The notes below the pieces were generated by a model. It was not told the origin of the DNA. It made no database searches and saw only the letters and a list, made by a program, of their open reading frames with translations. Positions 1-8,075 of a stretch of DNA of 64,000 nucleotides are shown piece after piece; positions within the stretch are counted from its first letter, which is position 1, and every line of letters begins with the position of its first letter. Source of the DNA: Kaistella polysaccharea (GTDB taxonomy: Bacteria > Bacteroidota > Bacteroidia > Flavobacteriales > Weeksellaceae); contig NZ_CP084528.1 in assembly GCF_020410745.1 (NCBI RefSeq), positions 1,860,001 to 1,924,000 of the forward strand, given 5' to 3'. The translations under genes and the position numbers were made by a program.

Positions 1-573
1 ACCACTACCAGATGCTTTATCATCGGTAAGATTTAGACTTCCTCCTAATTGCGTCACCGCTTTATCCCAGTTTACACTTCCTTTCGCATAAATATAACTA
101 CCTCCGACAGAAGCCCAAGGCGCCAATTTAAAGGACACCATTGGCTGGAAATAAAATGCTTTTAATTCTAACCGCTGAACGATTTCACGACCTGCCCAAT
201 CTGAAGGCCACTCTATCGTGCTACCAAACGGCGTCGAAAAGTTAAAACCTACAGAAACATTGTCTAAAACTCTATAAGCAATGGCTGCATAGATAGGAGT
301 TCCAATTGGACTATTGGTTTCGTAAGATTGAAGGGTAGATAAATTTTGGTATGTCACGCTTGATTTCGCACCGAAACCACCGGCTGCAATGCTTAATTTA
401 GCTGGTATAAAAGACATCCCAGCAGGATTGAAAAATGTTACACTTGCATCATCTGTATGTGCACTTGTGTGAGCCATGGCCAATTGTTTTACACCTTGCA
501 AAGAAACTCTAAAGCCTCCGGCATAAGAAAGAACGCCGGCCAACAATGCTGTTGTTACAACTATTTTTTTCAT
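1..573 (-). CDS. FadL/OmpP1-type outer-membrane transporter, N-terminal part (cut by window edge)
   Basis: The reading frame is open from position 573 to the window edge, giving 191 codons with no stop, so only the N-terminal part is present. It begins MKKIVVTTALLAGVLSYAGG, a typical signal peptide. The mature start GFRVSLQGVKQLAMAHTSAH followed by DDASVTFFNPAGMSF matches the hallmark N-terminus of the FadL/OmpP1/TodX family (small Ala/Gly-rich segment, then NPAGM). The alternating hydrophobic/polar residues that follow fit barrel strands. Family members form 14-strand barrels that carry hydrophobic compounds such as fatty acids across the outer membrane; the substrate cannot be told here. 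The gene is divergent from ricT. The family call is firm, the substrate unknown. Confidence 0.88.
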   Translation of the reverse strand, partial: MKKIVVTTALLAGVLSYAGGFRVSLQGVKQLAMAHTSAHTDDASVTFFNPAGMSFIPAKLSIAAGGFGAKSSVTYQNLSTLQSYETNSPIGTPIYAAIAYRVLDNVSVGFNFSTPFGSTIEWPSDWAGREIVQRLELKAFYFQPMVSFKLAPWASVGGSYIYAKGSVNWDKAVTQLGGSLNLTDDKASGSG

Positions 574-592
574 AAAATCATTATTAATGTCC

Positions 593-600
593 CAAATATA
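593..600 (-). promoter_or_regulatory. -7 promoter box (TATATTTG) for the FadL-type gene
   Basis: Read on the minus strand, TATATTTG lies 20 nt upstream of the start codon and matches the Bacteroidota -7 consensus TAnnTTTG exactly. A TTG lies 15 nt further upstream, which is short for a -33 element, so only the -7 box is claimed. Confidence 0.45.
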
Positions 601-903
601 AAATTATTTTTTAAACAATTGTTAATTATTCTTAAAATATTTCAAACATATTTCGAAAATAGAGCAGTGTTTAAATGTTAATTTTCGGTAAAGACGTGGT
701 AACAGCTGTTTTTAATGGAATCTTAATCGAATTATAAATCATTTTACACCGAGTGTTTAAATTAAATAAATTACCAAAATAGATAAATTTTTACCGGCAG
801 TCCTATTGTATGATTTGCATAATAAATTCATATTCATTAAATATTTGATAAAAAATTATAGATTTTTATGAACTTTAAAAAATAGCATGTGTAAAAGAAT
901 GAC

Positions 904-938
904 TTTTGACTGATACCAAAAAAATTATACTAAATTTG
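904..938 (+). promoter_or_regulatory. Bacteroidota-type promoter of the ricT-gldH-pbp1A unit
   Basis: TTTTG at 904-908 and TAAATTTG at 931-938 are separated by 22 nt, fitting the Bacteroidota TTG / TAnnTTTG promoter layout. The -7 box ends 23 nt before the ricT start codon, giving a short leader. Confidence 0.6.
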
Positions 939-961
939 CAACATATAACAAAAATATAAAT

Positions 962-2254
962 ATGAGTTGTGGATGCAAAACATCCGGCGATTCGTCCCAT
1001 TCATGCGGAACAAAATCCGCAAATGGCTGTGAAAGTGTAGATACGTGTGGCAATAGTTATAAATTAAGTGTTTTCGATTGGCTTTCTGATATCAATAATC
1101 CTTCTCAATCTCAAACTGATTTTGTGGAAGTTAGATTCAAGAATGATCGTAAATTTTTCTATAAAAACATCAATAAATTGCCGCTTCATATTGGAAGCAT
1201 TGTCACTGTAGAATCAAGTCCGGGTCACGATATAGGTGTGGTAAGCCTTACTGGAGAATTGGTTAAAATTCAGATGAAAAAGAAATACGTCACTGAAGAT
1301 AACCCTCTGAAAATTTACCGATTAGCCAACCAAAAAGACATTGAAGTTTGGCAGGAAGTAAGAGCAAAAGAAGAAAGTGTAAAAGTACAAGGCCGTAAAA
1401 TTGCCTACGCGCTTAATCTTGAAATGAAAATCACAGATGTTGAATTTCAGGGAGATGGCGGTAAAGTAACTTTCTATTATACAGCGGATAACCGTGTAGA
1501 TTTTCGGCAATTAATCAAAGAATTTGCCTCACTTTTCCGTACGAAAATTGATATGAAACAAATCGGTTTTCGTCAGGAAGCTGCAAAAGTTGGTGGAATA
1601 GGATCGTGCGGACGAGAATTGTGTTGCTCGACTTGGCTGACGGATTTCCGATCAGTGAACACCAATGCAGCACGTTATCAACAACTGAGCATTAATCCGC
1701 AGAAATTAGCGGGACAATGTGGGAAACTTAAATGTTGCCTTAATTATGAACTCGACAGTTATCTCGATGCTTTAAGTGACTTTCCTTCTTCAAATTCAAC
1801 CATTGAAACTGAAAAAGGGAAAGCCTTCTGTATTAAAATTGATGTTTTCAAAAAAAGAATGTGGTTCGCATACGTAGACCACTCTATGTCATGGTACGAT
1901 TTAGATGTGCAGGACGTAAAAAAACTGATTGCCCAAAACAAAAAAGGGGAAAAAGCACCGCCGCTGGAGGATTTAAAAACCAATGATATTCCCGTAAAAT
2001 CTGTTGATTTAATTCAGGAAAATAATGTTGATCGATTTGAAAGAAGAGGACGAAATCCTGGAAAAAACCAGAATAAAAGAAAGCCTAACAATCAGCAAAA
2101 TCAGCAGCGAGGTGACCGAAAACCTTCTGAAAATCAAACGGATGTCAGAAACCCTGTAGCAAATAAGCAAGCACCGCAAAGTGCTAAGCCAACCCAACAG
2201 CAACCTAAAAAGTTCAAAAAGAAGACGCCACCAAAACGTGATGACAATGCATAA
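962..2254 (+). CDS. ricT: PSP1-domain / RicT (YaaT) family protein
   Basis: A 430-residue PSP1-domain protein. The core (about residues 40-310) carries two Cys clusters, CGRELCC (C216, C221, C222) and CGKLKCC (C253, C258, C259), the conserved cysteines of RicT homologues; in Bacillus the Ric complex binds Fe-S clusters and assists RNase Y-dependent RNA processing. A Cys-rich extreme N-terminus (MSCGCK, then SCGTK and NGCESVDTCG) and a long Lys/Asn/Gln/Pro-rich, probably disordered basic tail (about 340-430) are additions seen in Bacteroidota homologues. The stop overlaps the gldH start, so the two are translationally coupled. Its function in this phylum is inferred from the family. Confidence 0.85.
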   Translation: MSCGCKTSGDSSHSCGTKSANGCESVDTCGNSYKLSVFDWLSDINNPSQSQTDFVEVRFKNDRKFFYKNINKLPLHIGSIVTVESSPGHDIGVVSLTGELVKIQMKKKYVTEDNPLKIYRLANQKDIEVWQEVRAKEESVKVQGRKIAYALNLEMKITDVEFQGDGGKVTFYYTADNRVDFRQLIKEFASLFRTKIDMKQIGFRQEAAKVGGIGSCGRELCCSTWLTDFRSVNTNAARYQQLSINPQKLAGQCGKLKCCLNYELDSYLDALSDFPSSNSTIETEKGKAFCIKIDVFKKRMWFAYVDHSMSWYDLDVQDVKKLIAQNKKGEKAPPLEDLKTNDIPVKSVDLIQENNVDRFERRGRNPGKNQNKRKPNNQQNQQRGDRKPSENQTDVRNPVANKQAPQSAKPTQQQPKKFKKKTPPKRDDNA

Positions 2255-2711
2255 GATTTTGAGTCTTTTTTTCGTTATGTCATTGCTCGTAAGTTGTAGT
2301 GAAAAGTCAGAATATGTACAGCTCAATAATGTCAATGGAAATTGGGATAAAAAAGCCGAACAGAAATTTGATTTCAATATATCTGATACGCAAAAACCGA
2401 GAAATATTATGTTTGTTGTAAGAAACAACAATGATTACCCGTATAGCAATATCCGATTAATTGTAAATTTTCTAAATAAACAAACTAAGAAAAAAACGAC
2501 AGACACTCTTAATTATATCTTAGCAGAGCCTAATGGAACCTGGTTGGGTAAAGGATTTGGCGAAACGAAAGAAATACTTTTTCAGTATAAATTAAATTAT
2601 AAATTCCCCAATAATGGTGCTTATTCCATCGGCATTATACAAGCCATGAGACAAGATAAATTGCAGGGGATAGAAGATATTGGCGTAAAAATTAATACAG
2701 CGAAACCGTAA
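2241..2711 (+). CDS. gldH: Gliding motility lipoprotein GldH
   Basis: About 156 residues. The N-terminus is a lipoprotein signal ending in LLVSC, with the lipid-modified Cys at residue 19. The rest is a single compact domain with the GldH-like segment NGTWLGKGFGETKE. GldH is needed for gliding and for type IX secretion-linked adhesin export in Flavobacterium. The ricT-gldH-pbp1A order also occurs in flavobacteria (from memory) and supports the call. The start is chosen at 2241 (MTMHK); 2247 is equally possible. The open frame extends upstream to 2181, but that part lies inside ricT and lacks signal-peptide character. Overlap with the ricT stop suggests coupled translation. Confidence 0.82.
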   Translation: MTMHKILSLFFVMSLLVSCSEKSEYVQLNNVNGNWDKKAEQKFDFNISDTQKPRNIMFVVRNNNDYPYSNIRLIVNFLNKQTKKKTTDTLNYILAEPNGTWLGKGFGETKEILFQYKLNYKFPNNGAYSIGIIQAMRQDKLQGIEDIGVKINTAKP

Positions 2712-2719
2712 ACGTATTT

Positions 2720-5101
2720 ATGGAAAACACACAGAATAAAGGGAACAAACCACAGCAGAAATTTCCGCTTCCTCCTAAAAAAATTCGAAACACCGGCTGG
2801 AAAAAGTGGGTGAGATTAATTTGGATTTTCCTCATTGTGTTGATTTTGGGTATTGCAGGAACATTTTTCGCGGTATCTCAAGGATTTCTCGGCGATATGC
2901 CCGATGTGAAAGAACTCGACAATCCAGATATATTCGTGGCATCCGAAATTTATTCCTCAGATGGAAAACTGCTCGGAAAATTTGAAAAGGAAAAAACCCA
3001 ACCGGTTAGCTATAAAGAACTTCCACCGTATTTAATTTACGCCCTTCAGGCAAAGGAAGATGAGCGTTTTAAGGAACATTCAGGTATTGATTTACAATCT
3101 GTAGTTCGTGCGGTTGCATTTGGTGGCCAACGTGGTGGTGGTTCAACCATTACACAGCAGTTGGCAAAACTATTATTTACAGGAACGGCTTCACAAAATT
3201 CGGTAGAAAGAGTTTTTCAGAAATTAAAAGAATGGGCCGTGGCCGTCAGTCTTGAGAAAAGATATACCAAAGAGGAAATTATTGAGCTGTATTTTAACAA
3301 ATTTGATTTCGTTAATAATGCGAACGGAATTGAAATGGCCTCTAGAATTTACTTCAATAAAAAAACAAAACAACTGACATTACCGGAAGCAGCAATGTTC
3401 GTAGCGATGTTAGAGGCTCCTGTCGCAAATAATCCTTTACGAAACCCAGAAAGAGCGAAGAGACGACGAGATGTAGTTCTTGATCAAATGTTGAAAACGG
3501 GGTACTTGGATCAGAGCAATTACGAACAGGCAATTGCAACACCGATCAAAACAGATTTTCATCCTGTAAAATCAATTGATGAGGGTTATTCTGCGTACTA
3601 TAAATCTTATCTTCGAAAAGAGATTGAAGGTTATATTAAAGATTTTGAAAAGCAGACTGGTAAAAGTCTCAATATTTTTAAAGATGGTTTAAAAATTTAT
3701 ACCACGCTGGATTCCAAAATGCAAATCTATGCTGAAGAAGCAATTAAAGAGCATTTAACCGATTTACAGAAAAGATTTGATGCCGAGCAAAGAGGCCGTA
3801 AAGATCGCCCTTTCTACTTAATTAATGACAAGCAGATCAACTCCATCATGCTGAACGCCATGAAGCGAACAGGAAGATACAAGCAGTTGAAAAACGCAGA
3901 TGTTTCTGAAGATTCCATCATGATCGACTTTAAAAAACCAATTAAAACATCGAGGTTTACTTGGGAAGGAGAAGAGGAAGTTGAAATGTCTCCATGGGAT
4001 TCTATTCGTTATCACAAGCAAATTGCGCAAGCGGGATTGATGTCTATGGTTCCAGGAACTGGAGAAATAAAAGCTTGGGTCGGCGGTATTAACTGGCAAC
4101 ATTTCCAATATGATCACATTAAACAAGGGAAAAGACAGGTTGGTTCAACTTTCAAACCGTTTGTATATGCGACGGCGATTATGAAATTAGGAATGACGCC
4201 GTGTTCAACAGTTTCCAATGCAACTTATACCAAAGGAACCTGGAAAGTGGAAGGATCAGGTGGGAATCTAACATTACGTGATGGTCTCGCACATTCCAAA
4301 AATCCGGTGGCCGTACGTCTGATTGAAATGACTGGTGTGAAAAGCGTCATCCAAACCGCAAGAGATTTAGGAGTGACGGAAGAAATACCAAATGAATATG
4401 CGGTGGCTTTAGGATCTTCAGATATTACGATTTACGAAATGCTAGGTGCTTACAGTACTTTTGCAAACTATGGAAATTACATTAAACCTGAAATGATTTG
4501 GCGTATCGAGGATGCCAACGGCCGCGTTATAAAAGAAGTAAAACCCGTAATGAAGGAGGTAATGAATGAGCTTTATGCATACACCATGATCGATTTAATG
4601 AAAGGTGTTGCAGAATTTGGTACCGCTTCCGGTGAATTAGCCAGAAGAGGCGTACCAAAAGGTATTGAAATTGCCGGAAAAACTGGAACGACGCAGAACA
4701 ATTCCGATGGTTGGTTTATGGGAATTACGCCTAATCTTGCGACGGGAGTTTGGGTAGGCTGGGAAGACCGGGCGGCGCATTTCCGTGGTACGGGAGAAGG
4801 TCAAGGTGCCAAAATGGCTTTACCTGTTTGGGCAATTTATATGAAAAAAGTGTGGGCAGATAAGGAATTAGAAATTTCACCGGAAGACAAGTTCGTTAAA
4901 CCATCTAACTGGACAGGAAATTGTTCCGATTTGCAGGGACTTGGCGGTTACGGTGATGAAGGTGCACTACAGACCATCGATGAAATTAAAAATCCTACGA
5001 TAGAAGAACCGGTGTATGTTCCTAAGAAAGCGCCGGCGAAAAAAGAAGAAAACGTAAACGAGAAGATCAATACCGGCGAGGAAATTGATTTTAATAAATA
5101 G
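2720..5101 (+). CDS. Penicillin-binding protein 1A (class A, bifunctional)
   Basis: 793 residues. One membrane anchor at about 31-52 follows a basic cytoplasmic tail. The GT51 glycosyltransferase domain has the catalytic motif EDERF (E113) and GGGSTITQQLAK. The transpeptidase domain has the three penicillin-binding motifs: STFK (S476, K479), SKN, and KTGTT. It polymerises lipid II and cross-links peptidoglycan at the outer face of the inner membrane. The C-terminus is a Lys/Glu/Pro-rich tail. It starts 8 nt after gldH, so it is the last gene of the ricT-gldH unit, and a strong terminator follows. All catalytic residues are present. Confidence 0.95.
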   Translation: MENTQNKGNKPQQKFPLPPKKIRNTGWKKWVRLIWIFLIVLILGIAGTFFAVSQGFLGDMPDVKELDNPDIFVASEIYSSDGKLLGKFEKEKTQPVSYKELPPYLIYALQAKEDERFKEHSGIDLQSVVRAVAFGGQRGGGSTITQQLAKLLFTGTASQNSVERVFQKLKEWAVAVSLEKRYTKEEIIELYFNKFDFVNNANGIEMASRIYFNKKTKQLTLPEAAMFVAMLEAPVANNPLRNPERAKRRRDVVLDQMLKTGYLDQSNYEQAIATPIKTDFHPVKSIDEGYSAYYKSYLRKEIEGYIKDFEKQTGKSLNIFKDGLKIYTTLDSKMQIYAEEAIKEHLTDLQKRFDAEQRGRKDRPFYLINDKQINSIMLNAMKRTGRYKQLKNADVSEDSIMIDFKKPIKTSRFTWEGEEEVEMSPWDSIRYHKQIAQAGLMSMVPGTGEIKAWVGGINWQHFQYDHIKQGKRQVGSTFKPFVYATAIMKLGMTPCSTVSNATYTKGTWKVEGSGGNLTLRDGLAHSKNPVAVRLIEMTGVKSVIQTARDLGVTEEIPNEYAVALGSSDITIYEMLGAYSTFANYGNYIKPEMIWRIEDANGRVIKEVKPVMKEVMNELYAYTMIDLMKGVAEFGTASGELARRGVPKGIEIAGKTGTTQNNSDGWFMGITPNLATGVWVGWEDRAAHFRGTGEGQGAKMALPVWAIYMKKVWADKELEISPEDKFVKPSNWTGNCSDLQGLGGYGDEGALQTIDEIKNPTIEEPVYVPKKAPAKKEENVNEKINTGEEIDFNK

Positions 5102-5122
5102 CAATACTCATTGCAACCATCT

Positions 5123-5157
5123 ATCCTTCCAAAAAAACTTTGGGAGGATTTTTTTTT
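5123..5157 (+). terminator. Rho-independent terminator after pbp1A
   Basis: An 11-bp stem (ATCCTTCCAAA with TTTGGGAGGAT, one wobble) and a 5-nt loop are followed by a run of eight T. The T-run abuts the -7 box of the next gene. Confidence 0.85.
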
Positions 5158-5164
5158 ACCTTTG
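5157..5164 (+). promoter_or_regulatory. -7 promoter box (TACCTTTG) of selO
   Basis: TACCTTTG matches TAnnTTTG and ends only 4 nt before the selO ATG, so transcription should start at or next to the start codon. A TTTG 14 nt upstream lies inside the preceding terminator stem; that spacing is shorter than usual. Confidence 0.5.
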
Positions 5165-5168
5165 AATT

Positions 5169-6713
5169 ATGAATTTAGATCTTATCACACAACCTTATTT
5201 CGAGAATTTCCCCGGCGATTTTTCCGGAAATGCCATGCAGCGACAAACGCCAAAGATGGTTTTTTCTACAGTTGATATCATGGGATTTGATACACCCGAA
5301 TTACTCATATTTAATGAAAAATTGTCCCAGGAGATTGGATTGGGATCTATCGAGAATCAACAGGATGTCGATTTTTTAAATGCCAGTTCACTTCCGGAAA
5401 ATGTGAAAACGTATTCTACAGCCTACGCCGGACATCAGTTTGGCAATTGGGCCGGACAATTGGGTGATGGTCGTGCTATATTTGCGGGAGAAATCACAAA
5501 TAAAAAAGGACAACGCACAGAAATACAGTGGAAAGGTGCCGGCGCAACACCATATTCCAGGCATGCGGATGGTCGCGCAGTTCTTCGTTCCTCCGTGCGG
5601 GAATATCTCATGAGTGAATCCATGCATCACTTGGGAATACCCACCACACGGGCTTTATCACTTTCGCTAAGCGGCGAAAAAGTCTTGCGAGATATGTTAT
5701 ACGATGGAAATGCAGCCTACGAAAAAGGTGCGGTGATGACCCGTACTGCACCAAGTTTTTTACGATTCGGACATTTTGAATTTCTTTCTGCACAAAAGGA
5801 AATTGAAACGCTCCAAAAATTAGTTGACTTTTCTATCGAAAATGATTTCCCAGAAATTGATAAATCCAGTTCAACTAAATACGCTGAATTTTTCCAGAAA
5901 GTATCCGATTTAACCGCTGATATGATTGTAGAATGGTATCGTGTGGGATTTGTACACGGCGTAATGAATACAGATAACATGTCGATTTTAGGATTAACTA
6001 TTGATTATGGTCCGTTCTCATTTCTAGATGAATATCACCTCAACTTTACGCCAAATACTACCGATTTGCCGGGTCGCAGATATGCCTTTGGAAATCAGGC
6101 GAAAATCGCACAATGGAATCTTTGGCAACTCGCGAATGCACTTTTCCCACTCATCAAAGACGAAACCAAGTTAGAAGGAACTTTAAATGATTTCAACGAA
6201 AGATTTTGGAAAAAGCACGACGAGATGATGGCTAAAAAATTCGGCTTCGATAATTTGCTAGAAGAGGATGCACAGTTTTTTACCGATGCTCAAGAAATCA
6301 TGCAGGATTTGACCATCGACTACACTTTGTTTTTTAAACAGCTAGAAAGTTTTACTGAAAACACAGATTGTAAACTGCAATTTGAAGAGGTAATTTACAC
6401 TTCTACAAGTACAGCTCAATTTGAAAAATTACAGTTATTTCTACAAAAGTACCAGGAACGTTTGGATAAAAATACAATTTCCAAAATAGCATCTTTAGAA
6501 TTGATGCGTAAAACCAATCCTAAATTTATTCTTCGAAATTACCTGCTATTTGAATGTATTAATGAATTGAATGACGGCAAAAAAGACCTTTTGAACAAGT
6601 TGTTAATTGCTTTAGAAAATCCTTACGAAGAAATCTTTCCGGAATTTTCGGTTAAAAGACCTTCGTTGTACGACGGCCAAACAGGAAGTTCCACGCTATC
6701 ATGCAGTTCATAA
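5169..6713 (+). CDS. selO: SelO/YdiU family protein adenylyltransferase
   Basis: 514 residues matching the SelO (YdiU, UPF0061) family: N-terminal YAGHQFGNWAGQLGDGRA, then QWKGAGATPYSRHADGRAVLR, HGVMNTDNMSILG and DYGPFSFLDEY. SelO is a pseudokinase that transfers AMP to protein Ser/Thr/Tyr and is linked to redox stress. The protein ends in SCSS; the antepenultimate Cys occupies the place of selenocysteine in eukaryotic SelO. The gene lies between terminators and has its own promoter, so it is probably monocistronic. Size and motifs are normal for bacterial SelO. Confidence 0.93.
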   Translation: MNLDLITQPYFENFPGDFSGNAMQRQTPKMVFSTVDIMGFDTPELLIFNEKLSQEIGLGSIENQQDVDFLNASSLPENVKTYSTAYAGHQFGNWAGQLGDGRAIFAGEITNKKGQRTEIQWKGAGATPYSRHADGRAVLRSSVREYLMSESMHHLGIPTTRALSLSLSGEKVLRDMLYDGNAAYEKGAVMTRTAPSFLRFGHFEFLSAQKEIETLQKLVDFSIENDFPEIDKSSSTKYAEFFQKVSDLTADMIVEWYRVGFVHGVMNTDNMSILGLTIDYGPFSFLDEYHLNFTPNTTDLPGRRYAFGNQAKIAQWNLWQLANALFPLIKDETKLEGTLNDFNERFWKKHDEMMAKKFGFDNLLEEDAQFFTDAQEIMQDLTIDYTLFFKQLESFTENTDCKLQFEEVIYTSTSTAQFEKLQLFLQKYQERLDKNTISKIASLELMRKTNPKFILRNYLLFECINELNDGKKDLLNKLLIALENPYEEIFPEFSVKRPSLYDGQTGSSTLSCSS

Positions 6714-6720
6714 AATTACT

Positions 6721-6728
6721 TACTTTTG
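6721..6728 (+). promoter_or_regulatory. -7 promoter box (TACTTTTG) before the membrane-protein gene
   Basis: A perfect TAnnTTTG box lies 8-15 nt after the selO stop. A TTG start codon at 6726 would lie inside it, which argues that translation begins downstream. No clear -33 element was found at the usual distance. Confidence 0.35.
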
Positions 6729-6743
6729 CCAAAACATTCTACC

Positions 6744-8018
6744 TTGGTTTTCAAACAAAAATTTATTGATCTTCTCAAGACTATTTTTCCGGAAACAAAA
6801 TTTGAGTTGCTTCTTTTTGTATTATTTATTTCAGCGTATGGTTTTCTGGGAACTTCAATTGCGCTGAACTATCGGATCATTTTTGATGACCGCATTCCGT
6901 GGGATGCCTACTTTAGTTTTGATAATCGCGCCATCGTCATGACTGGTGGCGGCTTCGAAAGGCACCCGCTGGCGAATTATTTTTTTAACTGGATTCGAGA
7001 GTTTTCCTTACTTTTCTCAAATGGAAAAAAAGACGAAATTTTCCGCCTAGTTTTGGCGTGTTGTAGCAATATTGCGGTGAGTTTAAGTCTAATTCAAATC
7101 TATAAATATTTAAAAAATATTATTACTTTGCCAAAAAAAATTTCGGTAGTAATTGTTTTCTTTTTCGCTTTTTTCAGTACTTCGATTTTACTTTCTTTTA
7201 CGCCAGAAACGTATACGTACACTTTATTATTTTTAGTGCTGTTTAATTATTACGCAGCTTTAAAATTGAGGAACAATGAAAAAATACCTGTAACGGCTTT
7301 GGCTTTAGCAGGTATTTCCATTGGTGGTTTGACGGTGACTAATATTGTTAAAGTTTATATTCCCCTGCTGTTTGAAAAAAAGGTTTTTCAGAACTGGAGA
7401 AAATTTGGGAATCTTATTTTTCGAGTAACCATTTCAGTTGCGGCGTTTGCGCTCTTGTTTATGTACCGTTTAAATTTTAAGTTTCTTAATTTCTTCGATA
7501 AATCTGCCGAGCAATATGAAAAGTTTTCTAATCCGAAAGTAACTCCTGTATGGGATATGATTGCATCTTGGTTTTTTGGCGGAAATATGCTTTTTAGCGG
7601 CTTTATTCTGCGCGATTATCACAATAAAAAAGGATTTGAGTACAAAGCAATTTTCATGGAGGTGTACACCGCTTTCCTCCCTTATGTTTTCGTAGGTCTT
7701 GTTCTGGTTTTGGTCTTGTGGAGTTACGTGAAAAATTTTAAAAATAAACTGGTACAGGTTTTAATGATTTCGTTTTTGGTAGATATTATCATTCACTGCG
7801 TTTTAAAGTTCGGACTTCACACTTCGTATATTTACGGAGGTCACTTTATTTTCGTGGTGCCTTTAATGATGGGTTGGCTTTTTTACGCTTACAAAGAATC
7901 TCCGAAAGTAATTTCATTTCTCTATTCATTAGTCATTCTTCTTCTGATTTATTTAGTTTTAAATAACATCTTCCGAATGTCGGAATTCTTTCAGTTCCTG
8001 GAATTATATTACCGCTAA
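6744..8018 (+). CDS. Polytopic inner-membrane protein of unknown function
   Basis: About 424 residues with roughly ten hydrophobic segments and long aromatic stretches, resembling GT-C-type glycosyltransferase or DUF6080-like flavobacterial membrane proteins; I cannot assign a function. The first extracytoplasmic loop holds DDRIPWDAYFSFDNRA and GGGFERHPLANYFF. An acidic DD pair followed by an HP motif is reminiscent of lipid-linked sugar transferases, but this is weak. The start is uncertain: no ATG exists near the N-terminus in frame. TTG at 6744 is preferred because the alternative TTG at 6726 lies in a -7 promoter box. An ATG at 6701 in another frame runs only 22 codons. Confidence 0.6.
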   Translation: MVFKQKFIDLLKTIFPETKFELLLFVLFISAYGFLGTSIALNYRIIFDDRIPWDAYFSFDNRAIVMTGGGFERHPLANYFFNWIREFSLLFSNGKKDEIFRLVLACCSNIAVSLSLIQIYKYLKNIITLPKKISVVIVFFFAFFSTSILLSFTPETYTYTLLFLVLFNYYAALKLRNNEKIPVTALALAGISIGGLTVTNIVKVYIPLLFEKKVFQNWRKFGNLIFRVTISVAAFALLFMYRLNFKFLNFFDKSAEQYEKFSNPKVTPVWDMIASWFFGGNMLFSGFILRDYHNKKGFEYKAIFMEVYTAFLPYVFVGLVLVLVLWSYVKNFKNKLVQVLMISFLVDIIIHCVLKFGLHTSYIYGGHFIFVVPLMMGWLFYAYKESPKVISFLYSLVILLLIYLVLNNIFRMSEFFQFLELYYR

Positions 8019-8032
8019 ATTTTAAACAAAAA

Positions 8033-8056
8033 AAAACGCCCTTTTCAGCGCGTTTT
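8033..8056 (-). terminator. Terminator between convergent genes (mainly minus strand)
   Basis: AAAACGC and GCGTTTT pair around a 10-nt loop. On the minus strand the stem is followed by nine T, so it chiefly ends the TPR-protein transcript; it may also slow the convergent plus-strand transcript. Confidence 0.75.
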
Positions 8057-8075
8057 AAATTTATTTATAAAGAAT

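Larger units (their letters stand above)
574..961. other. Intergenic region between divergent FadL-type gene and ricT
   Basis: About 390 bases of very AT-rich sequence with no credible gene. It holds the divergent promoters listed separately and a short AACAGCTGTT palindrome near 701. No RNA gene or riboswitch-like fold was recognised; the short open frame at 457-681 begins inside the FadL coding region on the opposite strand and has no protein-like character. Confidence 0.6.

Noticed and set aside
457..681. Short plus-strand open frame near the FadL promoter
   Set aside because: It starts within the FadL-type coding region and runs through its promoter; no RBS or protein-like character.
2009..2431. 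140-codon open frame on the minus strand opposite ricT/gldH
   Set aside because: It is a shadow of the Lys/Asn-rich genes on the plus strand; the product is Leu/Phe/Ser-rich with no family pattern.
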